NCBI RefSeq assembly: GCF_009928485.1
Contig: NZ_JAABNP010000006.1
Location: forward strand, 1-64,000
DNA length: 64,000 nt
Source: Clostridium sp. C2-6-12
GTDB taxonomy: Bacteria; Bacillota; Clostridia; Clostridiales; Clostridiaceae
Direction: 5' to 3'
Part shown: in pieces, positions 44,347 through 53,507 of the stretch
Layout of the letters: every line of letters begins with the position of its first letter
Numbering within the stretch: position 1 is the stretch's first letter
Notes under the pieces: model-generated
Seen by the model: the letters and a program-made list of their open reading frames with translations, nothing else
Told to the model about the DNA's origin: nothing
Databases searched by the model: none
Translations under genes and position numbers: made by a program

Positions 44347-45237
44347 ATGTATAAAATAATGAGCAAAAGGGAACTTACAAATAATATATTCTTAATGGAT
44401 ATAGAAGCTCCAAGAGTAGCAAAATCTGCAAAGCCAGGTCAATTTATCATTATTAAAAATGATGAAAAAGGTGAAAGAATACCTTTAACAATTGCAGATT
44501 ATGATTCAGAAAAAGGGACTGTAACCATAGTTTTTGCAGCTATAGGAAAAGGAACTAAACAATTGGCAGCATTTAATGAGGGTGATTCGGTTTCTGATTT
44601 TGTTGGACCATTAGGGGTCCCAAGTGAGTTTATTCATGAAGATGTAGAAGAGTTAAAGAAAAAGAAATTTATATTTATTGCAGGTGGAGTTGGTGCAGCA
44701 CCAGTTTATCCACAAGTAAAATGGATGCATGAACATGGAGTTGCTGTAGACGTTATACTAGGAAGTAGAAATAAAGACTTATTAATATATGAAGAAGAAC
44801 TTAAAGCAGTTTCAGCTAATTTTTATGTTACAACTGATGATGGTAGCTATGGATTTAAAGGGACTGGTTCAGATATGTTAAAAGACTTAGTTAACAATCA
44901 AGGAAAGAAATATGATCATGCAGTTATTATAGGGCCAATGATAATGATGAAATTTACTTCAATGTTGACTAAGGAATTAGGAATTCCAACTGTAGTAAGT
45001 TTAAATCCAATAATGGTTGATGGTACAGGAATGTGTGGTGCTTGCAGAGTAACTGTTGGTGGAGAAGTTAAATTTGCTTGCGTTGATGGACCAGAATTTG
45101 ATGGGCATTTAGTAAATTATGACGAATCAATGAGAAGACAAGCTATGTATAAGACTGAAGAAGGAAAAGCACAATTAAAAGTAGAAGAAGGAAATACTCA
45201 TAGCCATGGTGGCTGCGGTTGCGAAGGAGATAAATAA
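44347..45237 (+). CDS. nfnA: NfnA, small subunit of NADH-dependent ferredoxin:NADP+ oxidoreductase
   Basis: The protein is 296 residues from the ATG at 44347, with AAAAGGGG ahead; an in-frame GTG at 44338 overlaps that site. It has a ferredoxin-reductase-type FAD domain (GQFIIIKNDEKGERIPLTIAD), an NAD-binding domain (FIAGGVGAAPVYPQVKWM) and a C-terminal [2Fe-2S] site (DGTGMCGACRV, then FACVDGPEFDGH). The tail ends in a histidine/cysteine cluster, HSHGGCGCEGDK. With NfnB it couples NADH and reduced ferredoxin to NADP+ reduction by electron bifurcation. The stand-alone pair is typical of clostridia. Confidence 0.93.
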   Translation: MYKIMSKRELTNNIFLMDIEAPRVAKSAKPGQFIIIKNDEKGERIPLTIADYDSEKGTVTIVFAAIGKGTKQLAAFNEGDSVSDFVGPLGVPSEFIHEDVEELKKKKFIFIAGGVGAAPVYPQVKWMHEHGVAVDVILGSRNKDLLIYEEELKAVSANFYVTTDDGSYGFKGTGSDMLKDLVNNQGKKYDHAVIIGPMIMMKFTSMLTKELGIPTVVSLNPIMVDGTGMCGACRVTVGGEVKFACVDGPEFDGHLVNYDESMRRQAMYKTEEGKAQLKVEEGNTHSHGGCGCEGDK

Positions 45238-45238
45238 T

Positions 45239-46633
45239 ATGGATATGAATGAAAGATTAATAAGAATACCAGTAAGAGAACAAGATCCTAAAGTTAGAGC
45301 TACAAATTTTGAAGAAGTTTGTTTGGGATATAATGAAGAAGAAGCTGTAAAAGAAGCTTCAAGATGTTTAAATTGTAAAAATCCAAAATGTGTTGATGGA
45401 TGTCCTGTATCAATTAACATTCCAGGTTTTATAGCCCATCTTAAAGATGAAAAATTCGAAGATGCAGCAAAAGAAATTGCTAAATACAGTGCACTTCCAG
45501 CAGTTTGTGGAAGAGTATGTCCGCAAGAAAAACAATGTGAGCAAAGATGTGTTTTAGGAATAAAAGGTGATGCTGTATCAATAGGTAAGCTTGAAAGATT
45601 TACAGCAGATTGGTCAGCAGAACATAAGGTCGATTTAAGCGCAACAGAACCTAAAAATGGAATCAAGGTTGCAGTTATAGGAAGTGGTCCTGCAGGATTA
45701 ACTTGTGCTGGAGATTTAGCTAAAAAAGGATACGAAGTTACTATCTTTGAAGCACTTCATAAAGCTGGTGGAGTTTTAGAATATGGTATTCCAGAATTCA
45801 GACTTCCAAAAGAAAAAGTAGTTAAAAATGAAGTTGAAAACATCAAAAAGCTTGGTGTAAAAATAGAAACAAACGTAATTATAGGTAGAACTATAACTAT
45901 AGATGAATTATTTGAAAAGGAAGGTTTTAAAGCAGTATTTATAGGATCAGGAGCAGGTCTTCCAAGATTTATGGGAATTCCAGGAGAAAATGCAAATGGA
46001 GTATGTTCTGCTAATGAATTCTTAACAAGAGTAAATTTAATGAAAGCAGCTGTAGAAGGTTATGAAACTCCAGTAAGAGCAGGAAATAAAGTTGCTGTAG
46101 TCGGTGGAGGAAATGTTGCTATGGATGCAGCAAGAACTGCCTTAAGACTTGGATCAGAAAGTCATATTGTATATAGAAGAGGAGAATCTGAACTTCCAGC
46201 GAGAGCAGAAGAAGTACATCATGCTAAGGAAGAAGGAGTAATCTTCGATGTATTAACTAATCCAACAGAAATCCTAGTAGATGAAAATGGGTGGGTTAAA
46301 GGAATGAAATGTGTAAGAATGGAACTTGGAGAACCAGATGCATCTGGAAGAAGAAGTCCTGTTGAAGTTCCTGGTTCAGAATTTGTTATGGATGTAGATA
46401 CTGTAATAATGTCTCTTGGAACATCACCAAATCCATTAATTTCTTCAACTACTGCAGGATTAGATATAAATAAGAGAAGATGTATAGTTGCGGAAGAAGA
46501 AACTGGTCTTACTACAAAAGAAGGTGTTTATGCTGGTGGAGATGCAGTTACAGGAGCTGCTACAGTAATTTTAGCTATGGGAGCAGGGAAAAAAGCTGCT
46601 AAAGCTATAGATGAATACTTACAAGCAAAATAA
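45239..46633 (+). CDS. nfnB: NfnB, large subunit of NADH-dependent ferredoxin:NADP+ oxidoreductase
   Basis: The protein is 464 residues from the ATG at 45239, one base after the nfnA stop, with GAAGGAGAT as ribosome binding site. The N-terminus has two Fe-S cysteine groups (CLNCKNPKCVDGCP, and CGRVCPQEKQCEQRC). Two dinucleotide folds follow: VIGSGPAGLTCAGDLAKKG for FAD, and VVGGGNVAMDAARTALRLG for NADP(H). It resembles the small subunit of glutamate synthase (GltD). The fused neighbour NfnA and the absence of a GltB gene favour NfnB. Confidence 0.93.
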   Translation: MDMNERLIRIPVREQDPKVRATNFEEVCLGYNEEEAVKEASRCLNCKNPKCVDGCPVSINIPGFIAHLKDEKFEDAAKEIAKYSALPAVCGRVCPQEKQCEQRCVLGIKGDAVSIGKLERFTADWSAEHKVDLSATEPKNGIKVAVIGSGPAGLTCAGDLAKKGYEVTIFEALHKAGGVLEYGIPEFRLPKEKVVKNEVENIKKLGVKIETNVIIGRTITIDELFEKEGFKAVFIGSGAGLPRFMGIPGENANGVCSANEFLTRVNLMKAAVEGYETPVRAGNKVAVVGGGNVAMDAARTALRLGSESHIVYRRGESELPARAEEVHHAKEEGVIFDVLTNPTEILVDENGWVKGMKCVRMELGEPDASGRRSPVEVPGSEFVMDVDTVIMSLGTSPNPLISSTTAGLDINKRRCIVAEEETGLTTKEGVYAGGDAVTGAATVILAMGAGKKAAKAIDEYLQAK

Positions 46634-46730
46634 TAAAATAATTAATTAAGAAATATATATAGTAACAGGAAATTTGTATATGGTGGCAGTCACCAATTTA
46701 TGAAGAAATTATTTTTCATAACGATTATTA

Positions 46731-46807
46731 AAAAGCATTTATTACAAGAGGTTAGAATCTATAGAAAGATATATAGAATTCTAAGTCTTTAATAAATGCT
46801 TTTTTGT
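46731..46807 (+). terminator. Terminator after nfnAB
   Basis: AAAAGCATTTATTA (46731-46744) pairs with TAATAAATGCTTTT, with an inner TTAGAAT/ATTCTAA stem and a T run. Confidence 0.75.
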
Positions 46808-46842
46808 ATTTTTAAATTGTTATTAGAAGGAGTAAATAATAG

Positions 46843-46861
46843 TTAACTTAACAAAAGTTAA
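46843..46861. promoter_or_regulatory. Inverted repeat TTAACTT-N5-AAGTTAA upstream of the YczE-family gene
   Basis: The perfect 7-bp arms lie about 50 bp before the -35 box and just ahead of the 10-bp repeat array. Confidence 0.4.
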
Positions 46862-46867
46862 ACGTTA

Positions 46868-46907
46868 TGATTGAAAATGAATGAAAGTGAATGAAAATGA
46901 TTGATTT
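46868..46907 (+). repeat. Four 10-bp direct repeats upstream of a promoter
   Basis: The units are TGATTGAAAA, TGAATGAAAG, TGAATGAAAA and TGATTGATTT, in exact 10-bp register. The array ends 4 bp before the -35 box. Spacing by one helical turn suggests cooperative protein binding on one DNA face. Confidence 0.7.
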
Positions 46908-46911
46908 TCTT

Positions 46912-46940
46912 TTGACAAATGAAAATGCGTATAGTAGAAT
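46912..46940 (+). promoter_or_regulatory. Promoter of the first YczE-family gene
   Basis: TTGACA (46912-46917) and TAGAAT (46935-46940) have a 17-bp spacer. About 115 bp of leader follows. Confidence 0.8.
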
Positions 46941-47055
46941 ATTTTTTGCTTAGTAAGATAACAAATTCCATATAAAAATCAACGTTGTTTAAATTGATTA
47001 CTATTTTTATACAATTTATAAGCAGCAATAATCATAATAAAAAAGGATGGTAAAA

Positions 47056-47778
47056 ATGAATAAAGCAATTAATTTATTTAAAAGAGTAATTTTATTTTTT
47101 GTTGGAATGAGTATAATTCAATTTGGTGTAGCTCTATTTTTAAAAACTAATATTGGTTCAGATCCATTTACTATATTTACTCAAGGTTTAGCATTTACAC
47201 TAAACAAAACAGGGTTAAAAGAATTATCTATAGTTAAGTTAATAAGTGGAACAAATGAAGTAACTACAGGATTTGCTATGATAATAATATTAACAGTGTT
47301 GTTTGCTGTAATAATCTTAGTTGAGAAAAGTCGTATTAAAATAGGAACGTTAATATGTGTTATTGGAGTAGGTCCAATAATAGATTTAGGTGTAAGAGTA
47401 GTATCTTACTTACCAGTTGAATCTTATAATTATGTTGTAAGGTCATTATTAGTTGCTTTTGGTTGCTTTATAATTGCAATAGGATTTTCTGTTTTATCAG
47501 CAGCTAATGTAGGGGTAGCGCCCAATGATATAGTTCCATTTATAATACAAGATAAAACTAAAGTTGAATATCGTTGGATAAGAATTGCTTTAGATGGAGG
47601 ATTTTTAATTATAGGATTTATATTAGGTGGAACTGTTGGTATAGGTACAGTAATAGCTATGTTATCAACTGGACCATTTATACAAATCTGCCTTCCATAT
47701 GGAGAAAAGTTTGTTAATTTAATTGTAAACTCAAAAGTTGAAGAGACAGAAGAAAATACTGCTACTGCTATTGCATAA
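47056..47778 (+). CDS. YczE/YyaS-family membrane protein (copy 1)
   Basis: The protein is 240 residues from the ATG at 47056, with AAAAGGATGG ahead; an ATG at 47047 is too close to that site. Five or six hydrophobic segments are seen. Conserved family features include LFKRVILFFVGMSIIQFGVA, KTNIGSDPFTIFTQGLAF and GVAPNDIVPFII. YczE-type proteins are integral membrane proteins of unsettled function. It carries about 25 extra residues (TGLKELSIVKLISGTNEVTT) compared with the paralog at 52602. Confidence 0.82.
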   Translation: MNKAINLFKRVILFFVGMSIIQFGVALFLKTNIGSDPFTIFTQGLAFTLNKTGLKELSIVKLISGTNEVTTGFAMIIILTVLFAVIILVEKSRIKIGTLICVIGVGPIIDLGVRVVSYLPVESYNYVVRSLLVAFGCFIIAIGFSVLSAANVGVAPNDIVPFIIQDKTKVEYRWIRIALDGGFLIIGFILGGTVGIGTVIAMLSTGPFIQICLPYGEKFVNLIVNSKVEETEENTATAIA

Positions 47779-48122
47779 TTAATTTATTTTTCCTCACATT
47801 AAAATAAATTAATTTAAGTATAGATATAAAAGATATGTATAAAATAACGACTTAAGATTATTGTGAAATGATTTTGAGTCGTTATTTTTATGTATAGATA
47901 AGTTTAGGACTTTGTAAGTTTTTAAAGCTCATAAAATATAGGATAAAATGTTTGTGCTTTGTTAGGTTATATAAATATATTGGTATATGTTGAAAAACAA
48001 AGAAATTAGTGTAATAATAAAGAGTAATGCTGAGATTGATTTTTAATCAACAAAAGAAAAGTTAAATCTTTTCATAATAACTATTTTAGAATTAATATTA
48101 TTGGAAAAGGAGGAAAAGAAAT
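47779..48122. other. Intergenic region before the partner-switching cluster
   Basis: A terminator lies at 47841-47889. TTGAAA (47990-47995) with TAATAA (48012-48017) could be the promoter of the anti-sigma-type kinase gene. Nothing else was found. Confidence 0.4.
47841..47889 (+). terminator. Terminator after YczE copy 1
   Basis: AATAACGACT pairs with AGTCGTTATT, with a partly paired inner stem, and is followed by Ts. Confidence 0.7.
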
Positions 48123-48500
48123 ATGCCGGAAATCGATGGAAAAGTATTATTTTATGGGATAGATAATATTAATGAAAAGCTAGATAATATTATTCAATCA
48201 CTAAATATAAAAAGACAAAGTTTTGAAATAAAATTAATTTTAATTGAAGCTGTTAATAATGCTTATATCCATGGAAATAAAAAGGACATAGAAAAACCAA
48301 TATGTATTGAATGGAAGTTAGCAGAGGACTTACTGGAAATTTCTATAACAGATTGTGGAGAAGGGATTGAATATTTATCTAATTATAATTATGATAATGA
48401 CATACTTTCTGAATCTGGAAGAGGTCTTCTTATAATAAATTCATATAGTGATTCAGTGGAATTTAAGGGGAATTCAATAATTATAAAAAAATACATTTAA
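48123..48500 (+). CDS. RsbW-like anti-sigma / serine kinase (HATPase_c_2)
   Basis: The 125-residue protein is a lone GHKL ATPase domain of the anti-sigma-factor kinase type. The N box LILIEAVNNAYIHGN has E42 and N46. ITDCGEGIEYL and SGRGLLIINSYSD form the G1 and G2 boxes. Such kinases phosphorylate a STAS antagonist on serine. A STAS protein is encoded three genes on, in the same direction. AAAGGAGG precedes the ATG. No sigma factor gene is adjacent. Confidence 0.88.
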   Translation: MPEIDGKVLFYGIDNINEKLDNIIQSLNIKRQSFEIKLILIEAVNNAYIHGNKKDIEKPICIEWKLAEDLLEISITDCGEGIEYLSNYNYDNDILSESGRGLLIINSYSDSVEFKGNSIIIKKYI

Positions 48501-48575
48501 CATAAGTGAAAATAAATTTACATAATTAGATAATAAATATATTTTTAGGTATTATACAACAAGGGGGAAATTAAA

Positions 48576-50576
48576 TTGAAAATATCTTTAAAAGCCAAGC
48601 TTATGGCTGCATTTCTTATTCTCATTTCTGTACCGATGTGGGTTTTAGGATATAGTTCATATACTATGTCTTCAAAAGCTTTGCAAGCATCAGTACAGCA
48701 GCAACTAAAGGAACAGACGTATGATACATCTCTTTTAATTCAAAAAACCATAGATTCAGTAAAACTTACAATAAAAACTGCAAGTTTAAATCATTCTCTA
48801 GTTGATGTTGCAAAACAGGAAAGCTCAGGAGAAATTGATAATGCATTTGAGTATATTCAAGATATTCAAAAAGAAAATCAAGATTATATTGAAGCATTAG
48901 TTATTACAAATGATAAAGGAAAAGTTATTATTGATAGTCAGAGCAAAAACCCTAATACTGATCTAAGTGATCGTGACTATATGAAAAAAGCACTTAGTAC
49001 AGGAAAAGAAACAGTTAGTGAAGTAGTGACTTCAAAAGTTAGCAATAAGCCTGTAGTAACAATAGCTTATCCACTTAAGGAAGGGGACAAGATTATTGGA
49101 ACTTTAGTTGGAAGCATAAAATTTGAAAGTATTTCAGCTTATGCAGCAAAAGTTAAAGTTGGCGAAAATGGATATGCTTATATGATTGATAGAAATGGAT
49201 TAATTTTATCTCATCCAGACGTCAGCAAGATATTAAAAGAAAATGCAAGTGACAAAGCAAATGATGAGTTTAAGGCAATAATTGAAGAAATGAAGGCTGG
49301 AAAGGCTTCAGAAGCTTTTTATACTTATAATAATGTATACAAATATACTGTATTTCAACCAGCTGGAAATTGGGTTATAGCAGTAACTGCAAATTATAAT
49401 GAGTATATGGCACCTGCAATTGCCATTAGAAATAATACATTTATAATAATTATTATAGCAATTATTGTGGCTATGATAGGAGCTTACTTATATTCAACAA
49501 AGGGAATAATTAATCCTATTAAGGAATTAGAAAAATTAATGAAGCGTGCAGGCGATGGAGATTTAACTGTTAAGATAAGTATAAAAAGCAAAGATGAAAT
49601 AGAGGAGCTTGGTAATTCCTTCAATGAAATGATAAAGCATCAAGATGAAATAGTTAGAAATGTAAGAAGTGCTGCAGAGCAATTAAATGCTGCCTCGGAA
49701 GAAATGGCTGCTTCGTCAGAAGAAATTAGCGCTACAACAGAGGAAGTATCTGCAACTATAAATCAAGTAGCTCAAGATGCAGAAAAACAAAATGAATCTA
49801 TTGTAGATGTATCTGGCGTATTAGTGCAGTTAGCAAGTCTTGTACAGTTAGCGCAAAATAGAGCTAAATCTACAAGCTCAAATGCAGCTGAAACTATAGC
49901 AGTAGCAGATAGAGGGCGTGAGAAGGTAGAAGAAACTGTAAAGGCAATGAATAATATTAGTGCAGGAAGTGAAGAAACTGCAAAAGCCCTTGAAGCAGTT
50001 AATAATTTATCAGTTAAAGTTGGTGGTATAATAACTACTATAAATGCAATTGCAGAACAAACAAATCTTTTAGCTTTAAATGCAGCAATAGAAGCAGCAA
50101 GAGCTGGAGAACATGGTAAAGGCTTTAGTGTAGTTGCTGATGAAGTTCGTAAATTATCAGAGGAATCAGATGATAGAGCAAAAGAAATTACTTCATTAGT
50201 TAGTGAAATGATGAAGGAAATAAAAAATGCAGTAGCTGCAATGGAAAGAGCTAAAACTGAAGTAAATAATGGAGTTGTAATTGTATCAGAAACAGATAAA
50301 GCTTTTGTAAATATAAGAGAAGCAATAGAAAATATAAGTAATCATGTTAATCAAATACTCGATATTACAGGGGATGAGGTTGCATCTTCGGATAAGGTAG
50401 TAAAGCTTATTAATGATATAGCTACAGTAACAGAAAGTAATGCAGCTAATAGTGAAAATGTATCTTTAGCAGCAGAAGAGCAAGCAAGTGCAATAAATAA
50501 CTTAACTTCTACTGCAGAGGAAACAAGTGCTATGGCAGAGGAATTAACTAGACTTGTAGAAAAATTTGAAATATGA
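48576..50576 (+). CDS. Methyl-accepting chemotaxis protein with dCache sensor
   Basis: The protein is 666 residues from a TTG with AAGGGGG ahead. It has a membrane helix at about 6-27, an extracellular dCache domain (about 35-280, with [20 protein letters not shown]), a second helix at about 285-308, a HAMP domain to about 362, and a coiled-coil signalling region. The hairpin tip starts [20 protein letters not shown] from 494. The tip is canonical, so it can join CheA/CheW arrays. It is embedded between an anti-sigma-type kinase and a STAS gene; GAGGTG for the STAS start overlaps its stop. Confidence 0.93.
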   Translation: MKISLKAKLMAAFLILISVPMWVLGYSSYTMSSKALQASVQQQLKEQTYDTSLLIQKTIDSVKLTIKTASLNHSLVDVAKQESSGEIDNAFEYIQDIQKENQDYIEALVITNDKGKVIIDSQSKNPNTDLSDRDYMKKALSTGKETVSEVVTSKVSNKPVVTIAYPLKEGDKIIGTLVGSIKFESISAYAAKVKVGENGYAYMIDRNGLILSHPDVSKILKENASDKANDEFKAIIEEMKAGKASEAFYTYNNVYKYTVFQPAGNWVIAVTANYNEYMAPAIAIRNNTFIIIIIAIIVAMIGAYLYSTKGIINPIKELEKLMKRAGDGDLTVKISIKSKDEIEELGNSFNEMIKHQDEIVRNVRSAAEQLNAASEEMAASSEEISATTEEVSATINQVAQDAEKQNESIVDVSGVLVQLASLVQLAQNRAKSTSSNAAETIAVADRGREKVEETVKAMNNISAGSEETAKALEAVNNLSVKVGGIITTINAIAEQTNLLALNAAIEAARAGEHGKGFSVVADEVRKLSEESDDRAKEITSLVSEMMKEIKNAVAAMERAKTEVNNGVVIVSETDKAFVNIREAIENISNHVNQILDITGDEVASSDKVVKLINDIATVTESNAANSENVSLAAEEQASAINNLTSTAEETSAMAEELTRLVEKFEI

Positions 50577-50586
50577 GGTGAATATA

Positions 50587-50871
50587 GTGGGAAATAACGT
50601 ATCAATAAATATAGCTAAAAATTTTGTTGTGGATGAAGTGGCTGAATTCAGAACAAAAATAAATAAACTTATAGAAGAAGGAAATAAAGATTTTATTATT
50701 AATTTTAGTGAATGTATATTTATAGATAGTACTGGACTTGGTGCATTAGTATCAATTTATAAAAAATGTGCTGAAAAAGGCGGAAGTATAAAATTAAAAT
50801 CTCTAAATCCAGAGGTGCTAAAATTATTTCAATTAACAAGATTAGATAAAATTTTTGATATATGTCCATAA
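50587..50871 (+). CDS. STAS-domain anti-sigma factor antagonist
   Basis: The protein is 94 residues from a GTG at 50587, with GAGGTG (50575-50580) over the chemoreceptor stop codon. The in-frame TTG at 50566 lies inside the chemoreceptor gene. IDSTGLGALVSIYKKC carries the phosphorylatable serine at S48 in the usual DSTGLG context. It should be phosphorylated by the RsbW-like kinase and dephosphorylated by the SpoIIE-type phosphatase encoded next. Confidence 0.92.
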   Translation: MGNNVSINIAKNFVVDEVAEFRTKINKLIEEGNKDFIINFSECIFIDSTGLGALVSIYKKCAEKGGSIKLKSLNPEVLKLFQLTRLDKIFDICP

Positions 50872-50934
50872 AGAAATAGCAGGTAACTGTAATTTTAAAG
50901 GCAGCGGAATTCAGTTGAAAGGACATTTAGAATT

Positions 50935-52368
50935 ATGTATAAAAGAGAAGAGAACGCAGCAGTATTAGAAAAAGAGTTAAATGGAATACTCAATGGTATT
51001 CCAGATATAATAAAAGTATATAATCCAGATTATACAATAGCTTTTTTCAATGAAGCAGGATACAATTTTTATAATAGGAGTTTAATGGATATAAAGGGGA
51101 AAATGTGTTATGAAGTTTTAAACAGAAAAGAAAAATGTTTAGACTGTCCATTTGAACAGGTAGTAGAAAATAAACAAATGCTTTCAAGGGAAAGATATAT
51201 TCCTGAATTAAATACCTTTATGGATGTTTGCTATAATCCTGTATTAGATGATGATGGAAATATATTATTTATTGTAGAAAGACTTAGGGATATTACAGAA
51301 AAGAAATTCTTAGACAAAATACTTAAAGACAGCAAAGAAAAGTACAAGCAAATTCTAAATAATTCTCCTGATGCTATACTTATTATAGTGGACAATAAAA
51401 TTGTTCTAGTAAATTATGAAGCCTGCAATTTACTTAAATCGGAATATAGTAAAATTATTGATAGTAATGTCTACAAACATTTTCCGAATAAGTATAAAAA
51501 AGTATTACATAAGCGTTTTAGAAATGTAATTGCACAAAAAAGAGTAAAAGATATAGATGATTATGAGTTTGAATTTGGGAATAATAAAAAAACAAATTTA
51601 GAAGTATCATTTACTTATATAGTATATGATGGAAGTCCAGCTATATTAGCAATCTTAAGAGATATTACTGAAATGAAACAAGAATTAACTAGTGCAGCAA
51701 AACTTCAAAGGAATACTTTGCAGAGTAATTTTCCATGTGAAGAGCATGTAAATACAGTAAGCGTATATACACCAGCTCATATGATTAGTGGTGATTCTTA
51801 TAGGATACAAAAAATAAACGAAGCTTCAATTTTAGGAATAGTTATAGATGTTAGAGGAAAAGGTATTTCAGCTGCACTTAATATATCTGCGCTAGATGTT
51901 TTATTTCTTCAAGAAATTTCAACTTCACATGAACCAATTGATATAGTTAAGAGTTTAAATGCAAAATTAGTAAGTTATTATGAAGAAAATTATATAGCTG
52001 TGTGCTGTTTTAGTATGGACTTTATAAAGAAGGAACTTAAAGTAGTTGGAGCAGGAATCAATAGATTTATTTTTCAAAAAAAAGGACAAAAAGTAGAAGA
52101 AAAGATTGTCAGGGGTCCATTTTTAGGAATGTTTGAAGATAGCGATTTCTCTGAAGAAATTATTAGTTTTGATTCTGGTGACAAAGTATTTTTTGTATCA
52201 GATGGGTTGGATTTTATTTTTGATGAAGATAAAATAATACAAAGATATATGGGAAAAGTTAGTGTGTCTCAATTTAAAGCTTACATAGATGAATTTTTAG
52301 ATGATACTAGATTGGAAGTTGGGAAATTAGATGATGATTCTACTATGCTTGCTATGGAAATAAAATAA
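50935..52368 (+). CDS. PAS-PAS-SpoIIE/RsbU-type PP2C phosphatase
   Basis: The 477-residue protein has a PAS domain at about 12-125 (with the cysteine pair in KCLDCPFEQV), a second at about 135-250, and a SpoIIE-type phosphatase at about 255-475. The phosphatase motifs are ISGDSYRI, VIDVRGKGISAAL, VSDGLDFIFD and KLDDDSTMLAM. In the first motif the usual second aspartate is an arginine, but the other metal-binding residues are kept. It should reactivate the STAS protein in response to a signal sensed by PAS. AAAGGAC precedes the ATG. Confidence 0.9.
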   Translation: MYKREENAAVLEKELNGILNGIPDIIKVYNPDYTIAFFNEAGYNFYNRSLMDIKGKMCYEVLNRKEKCLDCPFEQVVENKQMLSRERYIPELNTFMDVCYNPVLDDDGNILFIVERLRDITEKKFLDKILKDSKEKYKQILNNSPDAILIIVDNKIVLVNYEACNLLKSEYSKIIDSNVYKHFPNKYKKVLHKRFRNVIAQKRVKDIDDYEFEFGNNKKTNLEVSFTYIVYDGSPAILAILRDITEMKQELTSAAKLQRNTLQSNFPCEEHVNTVSVYTPAHMISGDSYRIQKINEASILGIVIDVRGKGISAALNISALDVLFLQEISTSHEPIDIVKSLNAKLVSYYEENYIAVCCFSMDFIKKELKVVGAGINRFIFQKKGQKVEEKIVRGPFLGMFEDSDFSEEIISFDSGDKVFFVSDGLDFIFDEDKIIQRYMGKVSVSQFKAYIDEFLDDTRLEVGKLDDDSTMLAMEIK

Positions 52369-52387
52369 CTTAAAATTTATCAATAAA

Positions 52388-52465
52388 ACCATACATATAA
52401 AGAATAAATTAGAATTGGTTATAGAATAGGCTTTTATTATTATCTTTATATGTATGGCTTTTTTA
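52388..52465 (+). terminator. Terminator after the partner-switching cluster
   Basis: CCATACATATAAAGA (52389-52403) pairs with TCTTTATATGTATGG (52443-52457), followed by a T run, around a 39-nt loop. Confidence 0.75.
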
Positions 52466-52601
52466 TATTGTTAGAAATTTTTGATGAAGTCATAATGATT
52501 TTAGTATTTATACTATAATTACTATGGTAGTATTTTTTACTCATTTAATATATTATGATATTTAAGGTTTGGAATTTTAGTAAAGGAAGAAATAATAAAA
52601 T

Positions 52602-53246
52602 ATGAATAAGAGTTTTAATTTAATAAAAAGATTAATTCTATTTTTTATAGGAATGACAATAATTCAATTTGGAGTGGCGTTATTTTTAAAAAGTGATATT
52701 GGCTCAGACCCATTTACAGTATTTAATCAGGGTTTAGCTTTTGCTCTACATACAACACCAGGAAAAGCAAATATAATAATTTTAGTTGTTTTAACTTGTT
52801 TGATTTTTGTTTTTGGGAAAAGTTATATAAATATAGGGACTTTGATTTGCGTTTTTGGAGTAGGTCCTGCTATTGATTTTGCATTAAATATAGTTTCTTT
52901 TTTTTCAATTGAATCATACAATATATTTGTTAAAGGATCTTTGATGGTTTTTGGATGTATGATAGTTGGTGTGGGATTTTCAATACTTTCAGCAACAAGT
53001 CTGGGGATGGCTCCAAATGACAGTGTGTATTTTATTATAAAGGATAAAACTAAATTTCAATATAGATGGGTTCGTATGACTACAGATATTTGTTATTTAA
53101 TTGCTGGATATTTCTTGGGAGGCGTAGTTGGTGTAGGAACTATAATAGCTGCATTTCTACCAGGTCCAGTAATACAATTCTGTCTGCCGTATGGAGAAAA
53201 GTTCGTAAATTTATTATTGGGAAATAAAGAACAAAACAATAGATAA
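52602..53246 (+). CDS. YczE/YyaS-family membrane protein (copy 2)
   Basis: The 214-residue protein is paralogous to that at 47056. It shares RLILFFIGMTIIQFGVALFL, SDIGSDPFTVFNQGLAFAL, SLGMAPNDSVYFIIKDKTKF and FCLPYGEKFVNLLL. The shared C-terminal LPYGEKFVNL is striking. The copies flank the partner-switching cluster. Function unsettled. AAAGGAAG lies ahead of the ATG. Confidence 0.82.
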   Translation: MNKSFNLIKRLILFFIGMTIIQFGVALFLKSDIGSDPFTVFNQGLAFALHTTPGKANIIILVVLTCLIFVFGKSYINIGTLICVFGVGPAIDFALNIVSFFSIESYNIFVKGSLMVFGCMIVGVGFSILSATSLGMAPNDSVYFIIKDKTKFQYRWVRMTTDICYLIAGYFLGGVVGVGTIIAAFLPGPVIQFCLPYGEKFVNLLLGNKEQNNR

Positions 53247-53292
53247 ATCAAGCAGAAGAAAAGATTGTTAGAGCCATATTTTTTTATAAAAC

Positions 53293-53335
53293 AAAAAGGT
53301 ATTACCTAATTTTAGAGGTAATATCTTTTTATTTT
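53293..53335 (+). terminator. Terminator after YczE copy 2
   Basis: AAAGGTATTACCT pairs with AGGTAATATCTTT (one G-T pair), followed by Ts. Confidence 0.75.
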
Positions 53336-53507
53336 ATTCAAAAATCTGATTAGTATAAAAAATTTGTAATAATTTAATGGAAAAAAATTTATTGTTTTTT
53401 ATGTAAAATAGTTTATAAAAACATATATCTTCTATATATAACATATAGATAGAAAATTATTTTAAAGGATTAACTTATTAATATAGATATGAAGGGGTAT
53501 GGTAAAT

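Noticed and set aside
45239-46633. Annotation as glutamate synthase small subunit (GltD)
   Set aside because: There is no large subunit gene nearby and it is coupled to nfnA, so NfnB is the better reading.
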